Source of the DNA: Stropharia rugosoannulata
Lineage: Eukaryota > Basidiomycota > Agaricomycetes > Agaricales > Strophariaceae
Assembly: GCA_028532985.1 (NCBI GenBank)
Contig: JANCIK010000010.1
Span: 806,001 to 870,000 of the forward strand
Direction: 5' to 3'
DNA: 64,000 nucleotides
The first letter of the stretch is position 1, and each line of letters begins with the position of its first letter. A program made the translations under genes and the position numbers. Of this stretch, positions 1-9,126 are shown piece by piece. The notes under the pieces are model-generated. The model did not search any database, was not told where the DNA came from, and was given only the letters and a program-made list of their open reading frames with translations.

Positions 1-891
1 AGTTTTCGTACATGGTTGCACTGACTCCCCGCTGAGCTCTCCAAATGACCCGGTGGCCAGAAGCTATCCAAAACTTCTATGATTCACAATACACTTCACA
101 GTAAAGACCCTAACAAAAGCTAAACACAGCCCGCTGATGGTCTGGGACGGAGCCCAACACACAGATCTAGTGGGTAGACAATTGCTTGATTTCCGTAGTT
201 ACAATTACAAGTTTATATATACGCGCGCTGTGTACTAATTTAGGTGGAGAGTAAATACTAGCAACGTCGGACCAAAGGTCCGCTGAGCGGATGTGCCTCC
301 GCTGGGCGTTTTGATGACTACTCCGCTGAGCGCGACCTGACCTCGTTGTGTTGCCAGCCTCCGCCAAGAGACGCCATTAAACTCCGCTGAACGGTTCCTT
401 CTTGGTTATTGAGATCTGGTTACCGCTGCCAAAGTTCCCCAGCGGAGCTCGTGCTATGTGCGTTGTTTATTCCTTCGGGCATCACACGCTCCAGCGCGCG
501 TGCCACGGTCACCTGACGAGTGGACTTAGGCAAATTTCGCCTTCGTGATGTGTTCCGCTGAGTCCCTTTGAGACGCCGTCTACACACAGTCCTGCTCGTC
601 GCCTTTGATACTTTCCGCTCAGCTGTACTCCTGCCTTCCGCTGGGACGACAGTAACCGTTATGTGCTCCGCTGACTGCTATTCCGGGTACTTCAGCTGTG
701 TACTTATGGCCTGTACAGTCCACTGAACCCCACACAACCGCCCGCTGAGCACACGCGTGATGATTTGTGATGCACGCGCTGAGCGCTGAGACGGCTGACC
801 AGGCTAGTCACCGCTCCGCTGTACCCCTGCACTCCAGCCCAAACCGCCCGCTGTGGCCACTTACAGCCTTGGTGTAAACGCAGGCCTGTCA
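1..891 (-). repeat. 3' LTR of outer element (partial, cut by window start)
   Basis: This matches 23,458-24,348 almost base for base and ends in CA on the plus strand at 890-891. It holds 13 copies of CCGCTG and one CAGCGG by my count. The only difference I see from the right copy is CCGCCAAGAG here against CCGCTGAGAG there, which removes one copy of the motif. Its boundary is confirmed because the flanking sequences diverge right after CCTGTCA. Confidence 0.92.
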
Positions 892-929
892 TCTCCCCTT
901 CACTAAAAATTTTGACTGTCCTCAGTCAA
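892..929. promoter_or_regulatory. Polypurine tract of outer element (minus) overlapping a putative promoter/hairpin module for gene A (plus)
   Basis: Read on the minus strand, GTGAAGGGGAGA abuts the 3' LTR, as a polypurine tract for plus-strand priming should. On the plus strand the same stretch continues into CACTAAAAATTTT and a perfect 7-bp inverted repeat, TTGACTGTCCTCAGTCAA (912-929, loop TCCT). A second copy of the whole module lies just upstream of gene B. A promoter or 5'-leader role for genes A and B is inferred from position. Confidence 0.6.
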
Positions 930-1323
930 GCTCCTCCTGTATTTTTAGACCTTAGTACTGTCCCCGCATGCACTTTTAGTGCCTCATTTTCTATTTCCAG
1001 CTTCCCCGGCGCCTATTTGCCTATTTTTAGTTCTCAGTCGTCTCCGCTGGTTACTTCCATTGTTATCTGGTTCTTCCTCCGTTTAAGGATATTCCTTCCC
1101 CTTTTCAGCAGTGCACCGTCGCTTCTGAACCGCCGCTCTCCATGTAGATTACCTGAAAGTTTATGTGACGCCGCCACACTTTATTTTATTTCCAGAAAAT
1201 TCTTTCGCTGAGGGAACTGCTGTCTTATAAACATCGCGTACTGCTTTCGGTCCCTCCACATTCTTTCTTTTCCTCCCCCTCCTGCAGACCTCCTGCCCTT
1301 CCCCTTTTCCTTCTCTCGTACTC

Positions 1324-3310
1324 ATGGCTTTCCGAAACTTCGACCGCCGCCAGCGCGAGAAAGAGCGCGTTGAAGCCCAACTCGACCAGGCCGATCGATT
1401 CCGCCGTCTCCGCCCAGCGCTGGTCATATATGGGGAGTTCGAGACACTAGCAGGCGCTGAAGCTCTGGCAGAGGATGGAATGACCCGTTTGGAGGAACTC
1501 CGCAGCGTAATTGATAACGCTGTTGAGAGTCACCTTGCGTCTTATCCTTCCGACGGGCTTTACCACTCTGGAGTCCGCGAGTTCTGCATCATTTTGTCCG
1601 CCATCGCCAATATGCTCATCCGCGACGACCCTCCTCAAGGCCCGCTATTGCAGTCGCGCCGTTGGTTCACAACTGGACACTCCCCCCTCTCGTCCTATAC
1701 TAGCTTCTTCAAGACGGCTTTCCCTACTCAATGGGATGGTACCGATGGCCCCAGGCCGCGCCCGCTGGTGGGTCCCATTCCCCCATCCTCTCCTACTCCG
1801 CCGGTCGTTGAAGTCCCCTTCATTGACCTGTCGGGCGACGTCCACATGTCCTCTGGCGAGGAGTCCCCTCGTGTACCTTCCCCTTCCCCCGTGATCCGCA
1901 AAGATAAACGCAAGCGCGTCGCTAGCCCCCCCGCGGTCGTTGTACCCAAGCGTTCTCGTCAAGCTGCTATCGCCGCCAACGCGGCCATCGCTGGTACGCT
2001 TCTCTTTTCCTTTTTTTTGTTCCTGAGTTCCTACTGATTTATGTTTTATGTCTAGCTGAAATGGCTGAGCAGGTCTCTCCCGATCCCCCGCTACCTCCTT
2101 CTCTACTCAGCGCAGTCGCTTCCGCCGTCATTACCGACAGCGGGATCGAAGAAATCTCCGTTATTCGGGCTGATAGCAACAAGGTCGCTTACAAGTCCAC
2201 CTATCCTATCCTCAATGTTCTCCCCCCTGTTTATTCTGCCAAGATGGCGGTCGCCGGCACACCTCTCCCTGACGCTATTGGCATGGATGCACTTCCCGCT
2301 GAGAATCGCCTTCAGGGCGCCATTATTGTAAGTCCTTCTTTTCTTATTTAATTCCCCCGCTAACTTATGTTTTCAGAAGGGCATGGTCTGTAACCATTGT
2401 GCACGCCCTTTCAACGCCCGCATGAACGAGGGCCTTCACCAGTGCATATGCCGAGGCTGGGCTCGAAACTGCTGTACCTGCAGCAGCCAGCAGAAAGGAA
2501 AGTGTTTATTCTGCTGCGAGCCAGCGGAACTTGACAAGGCCATTGAGGATACCTCCCTCTGGCATCGTACGTCTTTAACTAGTAAGTCTCCTTTTTCTCT
2601 TTTCTTTGTCTTCACTTAATTCCTTTTCTTTCATTTTAGGCCTTCTTTCCGGTTTTGCGCGCCTTAGCGCCTTTACTGAGCAGGCTCGTGCCGCCGAAGA
2701 ACAGCGCCTCTATTTCATCCAGCTCATTGAGCTCGTTCGTCTGGCGCGCGCTATGGCTCTCACTCTCCCCACTGGCGTTGTCATCGGACCCCGTTTTCAC
2801 GACTGCAAAACGTTCGACGCGCTGCGCAGGCTGGACCTCGATCGCCTCCAAGAGGCTTACCATTTCCTCTGCGCCCCCGCCTCCTACGAGGACCCCGCTG
2901 TCGTCGCTCCGTTGGCGAAATTTTATGACCCCAAGTTTCCGTGCTACGATCCCTCGACCTTCATCCCTTCTCCTCAACCTGAACAAGCGCTCACCTTAGA
3001 GGCGTTTAATGCACTGGAGTCTCAGGAATTTGAAGAGGCCGCCAACCGCCAGGCCAGCGAGGCCGACGCTCTTATTGCTGAGGAAAAGAAAAAGAAGAAG
3101 CGCTCCGCTAAGAAACCGGCAGCGGAGCGCCCTCTTTCTGGTTCCCCCCTCGCGGGCCCTTCGCAGCTCCCTCCACCCGTTGCTTCCTCTTCAAAAGGGA
3201 AAACGCCTGCTTCAGCGCGACCCGCCCCGCAGCTCTGTCCTCTCATTTTGACGCCTTCGCGCGTCCCCAGCGAGGCTGACGCCGATGAGGTTCCCACGGA
3301 GAGTGTCTAA
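1324..3310 (+). CDS. Antisense gene A of outer element: about 600-aa cysteine-rich protein with basic clusters
   Basis: Four exons join in frame: 1324-1993, 2056-2327, 2377-2566 (or to 2581 using a better GTAAGT donor) and 2640-3310. This gives about 600-605 residues. The first exon encodes a helical N-terminus and a Pro/Ser-rich linker with basic clusters (KDKRKR, PKRSR) that look like a nuclear localisation signal. Exon 3 encodes a compact Cys cluster starting CNHC and including CCTC and CLFCC, which resembles a metal-binding domain but no family I can name. The last exon is helical, then Lys-rich and low complexity. The gene lies opposite to gag-pol, between pol and the 3' LTR. Introns of 49-73 bp have GT-AG ends and pyrimidine tracts. 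I do not recognise the protein; nuclear nucleic-acid binding is a guess from composition only. Confidence 0.72.
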
Positions 3311-3675
3311 AGTCGAGCGGGCGCTTCTGCTGGTGGTCCAGCCTTTGTGCTTTTGTTTCTTTTATTTTCTTGTCCCCATCTTCCCTTTTACTTTACCTGG
3401 CATATGTAAAGTAGATAATTGTCTTTTATAATTGAATATGCCTTCTTGTTGACTCTCTTTTATTTGTGTGACCTTGCCATTTCTGGAGTCGTTGTTAAGA
3501 TTTCCGCTCCGCTGAGCAGCCTGCAAACTTTTGAGGAGGTATCTTAATTGTTGCCCGGGCTCTCCCACAGCCAATTCTCTTCCGCTGCGTGTTTGCTGGT
3601 TTCTTTCTCTCTTCTCAGGTCCGCTCAGCGGACTTCTTTTCTTCGCACGTGCTCCGCAGTCATATATTTTAGCGG
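3311..3675. other. Spacer between antisense genes A and B
   Basis: I see no convincing reading frame here. The stretch is T-rich after gene A (likely 3' UTR and terminator) and then carries several CCGCTG motifs, including the full palindrome with a C centre at about 3,620-3,631. Confidence 0.5.
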
Positions 3676-3679
3676 GCTC

Positions 3680-3716
3680 TCTCCCCTTCACTATAAAATC
3701 AACTGTCCTCAGTTGA
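3680..3716 (+). promoter_or_regulatory. Putative promoter/hairpin module of gene B, second copy of the LTR-edge module
   Basis: CTCCCCTTCACTATAAAA is followed by TCAACTGTCCTCAGTTGA at 3,699-3,716. The first part repeats 892-908 with a better TATA. The inverted repeat has the same TCCT loop, but both arms are changed so that pairing is kept. It lies about 30-60 bp upstream of the gene B start codon. Confidence 0.55.
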
Positions 3717-3747
3717 CAGGCTCATTAGCCTTCTCCTTCGTTCTGTC

Positions 3748-4219
3748 ATGCAACGCTACCAGCGCACCAATGTCGCCCGCCAGTTCACCATGATCCTCAA
3801 GCAGCTGGCTGTCCATGCTGAGCTCACCGAGGACTCCGCTGAAACTACGATTCACCTGCCTTTGCAGTCAGCGCAGGCCGTTGTCCGCGCGCTGGTAAGG
3901 CTCAGTTTCGTAGATTCCCCTCAGCTGACCATCTCCACAGGACCGCATCGCCCTTCCGCTGAGATTCATCGACTTTAATCGCCAGTTTCTGGCGTTCCTC
4001 ATGACCATCGTGTTTTACGAGGCCCGCGCCCAGCGGAAATTCAGCGATGATCACTTCGACCCCCGCCTACTCAGTAATGCCGCCTTACGTGTTCTCGACC
4101 GATACAGTCATCTGGGCATGCCATTCCATCTGCTGCCTTCTTCTGAGCGAATTGCAGCCGATGTTCAAGAAGTGGACCCTGATGCCGCGCTCATCGTAGA
4201 CGACGTGTGCTCTGATTAA
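3748..4219 (+). CDS. Antisense gene B of outer element: 141-aa protein of unknown function
   Basis: The two exons, 3748-3894 and 3941-4219, join in frame at a 46-bp GT-AG intron with phase-0 junction (49 + 92 residues). The start ATG follows the TATAAAA at 3,692-3,698. The product is predicted mostly helical, with an acidic C-terminus (VDPDAALIVDDVCSD). It has no Cys cluster, signal peptide or membrane segment. It lies 70 bp from gene C in the same direction and opposite to gag-pol. I do not recognise the family. The frame is open across both exons with no disabling change. Confidence 0.65.
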
Positions 4220-4243
4220 GGTGGTCTGCGGCGCTGACCATCT

Positions 4244-4255
4244 ACGTATATAATA
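4244..4255 (+). promoter_or_regulatory. TATA-like core promoter of gene C
   Basis: GTATATAATATA lies about 35-45 bp upstream of the gene C ATG, in the 70-bp gap after gene B. The spacing suits a TATA box with a short 5' UTR. No hairpin module like that of genes A and B is present. Confidence 0.45.
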
Positions 4256-4288
4256 TAACTCCCTCCGTCTGTATTCGTATACGTCAAC

Positions 4289-4833
4289 ATGCCTTCCTTG
4301 TCCGCTGAGAGTAATCTCTTATTACTTGCACATTCCGATCCTCGCATCCTTCGTCTCGATGCTTTGTCTAGACGTCCGCTGAGCGACATTCCTCCCCACG
4401 ATGTAGCCCGAGTATGCCGAATCTATATAACTGCCCTTCACTATATTCTGGACTCCGCTGCAGAGGAACAGCTACCCATGAGTGTCTGCCTCCCGCTGCT
4501 TAACCGAGTTCAAGATCATGCTGTAAGCCCCTTCTCCCCTGTCCATGCACTCCCACTGAGTAGTCCGCGCAGCGCGGCCTAGAGCTGACCGAGTCCACCT
4601 GTCATTCACCGCTTCTTTCTCATCTCTGCGCTCAGCTGTATTACACTGAACTTGTGCTTCGTCTGTGTGGTACCAGCGACGCTGAGCGCTACGGCATCCT
4701 TAATCACACCGAACACTTTCAACGCCTCCATTATGCCGCCCAGCATTTTTACCAGGAGGACTTCTTCCCCGTCTGTCCCCTTTTTTCTTCCTTCTCCGCT
4801 GCGCTGAGACCCGGATTATGTCAGGATGTTTGA
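4289..4833 (+). CDS. Antisense gene C of outer element: 143-aa protein of unknown function
   Basis: The exons 4289-4522 and 4636-4833 join in frame through a 113-bp GT-AG intron (78 + 65 residues). The protein is small and predicted helical (RVCRIYITALHYIL; LHYAAQHFYQEDFF), with no motif I can identify. The CCGCTG motif occurs in both exons, for example in the codons giving LSAES and RPLSDI, so the motif has been accommodated by the coding sequence. Size and one-intron layout resemble gene B, but I cannot align the two convincingly. Confidence 0.62.
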
Positions 4834-5273
4834 GGTATTGCGCCCCTTCCTTGGTTTACTCCGTAGGGTACCCTTGTTACAGTAACCAGAGTAAATGGCT
4901 ATTACATGTGGTGCCTCCTTTGCTATTTGAAATGACAAGTATCTAGTTAGGCACTATGTATTGTCGGTGCCAATACCTGATTTGGACATAATTTTACCAT
5001 ATGCGGTAATCACACGATCAGCATCCGCTGAGCGCTTTCAGCTAGGCGCGCCTCTCCGCTGGATCTCATTTCGTCTATCAACTACTCCTGCTCTGCACCC
5101 CGTTTTACGCGAGCCTTGTCTCTACCTCCAGCGTTCATACCATAACTCCGTTGGGAGTCTGGTCCGCTGGGATGCCACATTCCTCGCCGCTGGCCGCCCC
5201 TCATTAGGTCCTCTGTGCTCCGCTGAGCCTATATATATGCCCTACTCTCCTACTTTGAATCCTTCAGCCACTC
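4834..5273 (+). other. Spacer upstream of gene D with a TATA box
   Basis: I see no gene here. The stretch contains several CCGCTG motifs and TATATATATG at about 5,229-5,238, some 40 bp before the gene D ATG, a plausible core promoter. A readable 115-codon frame at 4,961-5,308 has no coding character and overlaps this promoter, so I do not call it. Confidence 0.45.
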
Positions 5274-7389
5274 ATGTCCAACGCACCCGCTCCGCTGTAC
5301 AACTTTAGTAATGTCAAGCACCAGCTGGCATTAATCCAAGATATCAGAGGCTTGGCTTCCGCCATGCCTTCCAACTATACCGGGAGCCTCGAGCTTCTGG
5401 CTATTGACTTAGTATGCACAGCACTCAGCTGGTCTGCTGGGTCTTTTACTCCGCTGACCACTCGAACTTTTTAGAACCGCTGGCGTGATCCCCACGGCGG
5501 CATTACTCGTATCATTAATAACAGCGAGGCTGTTGATATCCTCAACGAGACGCGTGCCATCTACACCTCCTTAGAGGCGGATCACCACTTCTGCACTTTC
5601 TCTCCCGCTGCCAACGCTTTTATCACTCTGCATGAGCAAGTTTTAAAAGCGAAAGCCGCTGCCTTGCGTCAGCGCATGCATACTCCCACTGGACCAGTAC
5701 GCTGTGTGCTTGCTGCCTCTCTTTATCTTTTTAACCGCCCGCTCAGCGCAACGTTCGCCTCCTCTCGCGCTCCGCTGCCGATCCTGAGACGGTCTCTGCC
5801 CCTGGAGGTACCTCATCCCCCGATTCCGATGATGACAAGGTGTGGCTGACTTCCTTCACCCTTTTAGATATTACTAACATGCAGCTGTACCTCCTCCTTA
5901 AAAAGATGGCCCTCGATGACAAGATCGAGGCTGCCACTGAGGGCGGAGTACCTAGCCGCCAGAATACCCCAGAGCCTAGTCCTTCGAAGAAGCGCTCAGC
6001 GCCTCCTCCCGACACTCCTCGTCAGGTTCGTTCTGTTGCGTCTTCCCTCCCTCGTTACTTTCTTACTTCTATGTCAGCGGGAGCGCACTGAGGCCAGCGG
6101 ACATCGCACTCGTGCGCTTGGCTGCGGCATGACACTCCGCTCCTCTGACAACCGGCGCTCTCTGTTATGGAATATGTGTTGGAAGGATCATATCTCACAA
6201 GAATCGTCTCGACCCTTATTTAAGCGCTTTAAATGTTTAACTAAAAACGAATCAAGCGCCCGTCTTCTATTTATAAAACCTGCACCTATTTATATATGCT
6301 GTGCTAAAACAAAACACCTTAAAGGAACAGCATTAAAAGGCTGTACATTTCATACATGTTTTGAGGAGAAAGCACAGCCTCATAAGTATCAGTATATAAA
6401 CAAAGTTTCAGATGTATTTAAATTACTTCTTAATCTCATACCACCATCATCTCCTCCACTTGAGTGAGTCTCTGCCATTGCAGACAACCAGAACACTGAA
6501 ATTACTTATTCTAATACGGTAAGGTTCTGCTTGCACTAGCTAGTATTACTTTACAAGTCTACACTAACCCACTAACCTTAATAATTAACTAACAAGCTCT
6601 AATAGTCGCGCTCTACCACCCAGTAAGTACTCGTAACAAGTAACTACAGTACATAATTAGTTACACTCTTTGTATTCCGTGCCACAAGCCGTAATACATA
6701 GTAAATCACGCTTAAGCGCCCGTTAAGCGCCCAAGCTCGTAGCACGCCGTTCACGCTCTCAACAACGCGCACTCATCGTGCCACACTACATTTACATCAC
6801 TCACACATATATTAAGCGCCCGTTAAGCGCTCGTGCTCGTTACACGCCTCGTACACGTTAAGCGCCCGTTCAACGTCGTGCCACAATCCACGTAGTATTA
6901 GTATCTTCATTGGAAGACACCAACGTTACTTGTTCACTTAATTTCACATACCATAACACTCTCCGCGCGACACACCGTTCCACGACGCTTCCTCTAAGAA
7001 GGCCCGTCTCGGCGCTGACGGCGTTCCTACCTTCGCTGATTCTCCTTTCATTGTACAAGGTGCGCTCTTTGCCCTTATTCTTCTCTGTTGCGTCCGCTGA
7101 GCTCTTTCATTTTCTTTTAGGTACCAATCTTACTCTCTCGAACGACAAGGTCAATGCCTGTCTCGACGCTGCTACCAACCTCATTAAGGAACCGCTGAAC
7201 ACGGGGAACCCATCCGAGCTCGTCACTCGCCGTCTCATCGGAGACTTGCAAGCTGAGATCATCTGTGACTTGCACAAGATTGACTTCATCCTAAAGCGCC
7301 GCGCTCTGCTCATTAAAGAGTTAGAGACTTTACAGCGCAGCTTGGATTTGACAGGGACCAGCCCCGCTGAGGAGCCCGCGCCGCAGTGA
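5274..7389 (+). pseudogene. Antisense gene D of outer element, 347 aa before interruption by a solo LTR
   Basis: Exons are 5274-5411, 5475-5696, 5747-5839, 5885-6025, 6078-6162 / 6964-7059 (one exon split by a solo LTR) and 7121-7389. Introns are 45-63 bp with GT-AG ends, and the intron at 5,840-5,884 has a textbook ACTAAC branch site. Excising the solo LTR with one CTCTC copy leaves the frame open through the junction to the TGA at 7,387-7,389. The product has a helical N-terminus, a Ser/Asp-rich middle with basic KKR clusters, and a helical, possibly coiled-coil C-terminus (about the last 90 residues). I do not recognise the family. It converges with pol, whose stop lies about 120 bp away. 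Confidence 0.65.
6163..6958. repeat. Solo LTR inserted in gene D
   Basis: The 796-bp unit has TG...CA ends inside an imperfect inverted repeat (TGTTATGG...CCATAACA) and is flanked by a perfect 5-bp target duplication CTCTC (6,158-6,162 and 6,959-6,963). It is A+T-rich compared with its host element and lacks the CCGCTG motif. It repeats its own short motif, TTAAGCGCCCGTTAAGCGC, near 6,712-6,732 and 6,812-6,830, with partial copies at 6,254 and 6,858. There is no internal coding region, so this is the product of LTR-LTR recombination or a short non-autonomous element. The family (Copia- or Ty3-like) cannot be told from the LTR alone. Confidence 0.85.
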
Positions 7390-7509
7390 TGACCCTCTTA
7401 ATTACTCCGCTGAGCGCCTCAAAGTGGTCCTTAACTAGTTTCTTTTGTACCTTTCTCCTTTAGTTTACCCAATATACTCTATTGTGGTCTCCTTTTCTAC
7501 TTTGCGCCT

Positions 7510-8188
7510 CTAAGCATCGGGCTCCGCCCACCCATCCTCATCATCATCTTCTTCGTCCGCTGAGACTCGGCCGCTGCCTGAAACCACTCCTGGTTCATCA
7601 AAGATATAGTCTTTAGGTATGGCCGGCTCGTAGTCTGGCGCTGACATCATCTTGTTGAGGTTCTCGCGCGTTTGATCAATGATATCGTCTAAGTCCGCTG
7701 GCAGCCTCAGCTGGCGCCTGGCAAAGTAGGGTATTAAGCGGAATGCTGCGACTTTGTCTTTCAGCACCGACCCATCCAGCTCAGCGACTAGATAAGCGCC
7801 TCCTTCCTTCCGCGTGATAACAATGTATGGTCCATTCCAGCGCGCCAACATTTTGCGATTTAAGCTGGACTCAATGCCAGAGTTACGCATCAGTACGACA
7901 TCGCCAGGTTTGAACGCATAGTCCCTGATCTTAGCGGAGTGCTTTCGCGCAAACTCTCTGATAGCATCCCGCTTTATCTTTGACACCCGCTGACGCATTT
8001 CCTCTACTGTGTCCCTATGTTTGGCCAGCGCGCGCGCACGATACCCTACTAACTCCTCTGTGGTAAGTACCCGATCTGGTAACTTGACCAGCCACGTCGC
8101 TTCAGCGATGTCCAGCGGTAGTATCGGGTGTGCGCCAGTGACCATGAAGAAGGGTGAACACCCAAATCCGCGGCGCACTGTAACGCGG
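7510..8188 (-). CDS. pol: Outer element pol, C-terminal part of integrase (split by inner element)
   Basis: This minus-strand frame encodes the end of the integrase core and the C-terminal region, including the GPY/F-like stretch (MLARWNGPYIVI) typical of Ty3 integrases, then an acidic tail. Its first codons continue exactly from the frame broken at 16,265 once the inner element and one GCGG target copy are removed, through the join ADR|VTVRR. It therefore belongs to the same pol ORF as 16,265-19,525. The stop is 120 bp from the convergent gene D. Confidence 0.9.
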
Positions 8189-8855
8189 TGTAAGGAAAGG
8201 AACATACCTACGCTCCAAATCGGTCTTCACAGCACACACCGAGACTAATCGCACACGCTAGCACTCACAAGAAACCACATTAGCACCATGGGCCCTGACG
8301 AAAATTTACAAGCCTAGACACTCACCGAACAACCAACAATCAAATTTGGAAAACATTGTGCACCATTGAATAGAAACCACATGTGGGCGCTACACACTTA
8401 GGCAACAACAAACAAATGCGGAACCGGTACCTGACTATAAAACCTTACATAACAGTCACTAAAAGATAAGCAACAATTAAAGAGCTCGGTACGGAGCTCG
8501 GAACTTGACGTACATAGAGAATTATGGGAAGTCTACAAGCATAGAAGCGAGTTACGGAGCTACAGGAATGAGAGCATCCAAAAAGGGGATCGGTGTGCCA
8601 CGTAGTAAACTTGTAGAATTATGGACATCTATGTATTTAAGCACAGAATACTGAACATGGGAGGGCAGCAAAGAGCTCCCCGCATAGTTTTCCCCACAAG
8701 TCTAGTCAGATTCGATACAGGACATTTAAATTCATTCACAACTCTTTTACAAAGTCTACATACACACGCTCACACTACGTGCGCTCCACTTCCTGAAAAA
8801 TCACTCCACGGCGACCTCACCAGCCGCCGCTCGCACCCAAACTACATACCCTTCA
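8189..8855 (+). repeat. 5' LTR of inner element
   Basis: This 667-bp repeat shows no difference from 15,598-16,264 in my comparison. TATAAAA at 8,436-8,442 is a candidate core promoter. A reading frame beginning near 8,621 exists in both LTRs because they are identical and is not treated as a gene. Confidence 0.96.
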
Positions 8856-8857
8856 AC

Positions 8858-8876
8858 TGGAGCCCACCGCGAGGGG
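8858..8876 (+). other. Primer binding site of inner element
   Basis: TGGAGCCCACCGCGAGGGG starts two bases after the LTR end. Its complement ends in CCA with a T (U73) before it, as in tRNA-Cys of many eukaryotes. The same 19 bases occur as the complement at 22,913-22,931, also two bases from the outer LTR, so both elements appear to use the same primer tRNA. Assignment to tRNA-Cys is inference. Confidence 0.75.
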
Positions 8877-9126
8877 GGGTTTCAAAGGAAAACAAAGAGC
8901 CACGGAGTGTTACAGTGATACTGAGGACAACGACAACCTCGAGTTTGGTCCATTGCCATACACACCTCAGTATTACCCACGCCCACAGTTTAGCGCACAA
9001 ACACCAACATCATACACATCATCATCTGACGAAGAATCCACATACCAGCAACCGCAATTTCGCCGTGTAATCTGGACACTCGAAGAAATACAACAAATCC
9101 AATCGGCTACATCACAACTACACGCA

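Noticed and set aside
1511..1962. Alternative frames overlapping gene A exon 1 on both strands
   Set aside because: They are shadows of the G+C-rich exon; only the 1,324 frame continues through three in-frame introns.
8621..9070. Reading frame beginning MDIYVFKH, repeated at 16,030
   Set aside because: It lies in the inner element's LTRs and is duplicated only because the LTRs are identical; it runs into Gag in another frame and has no independent support.
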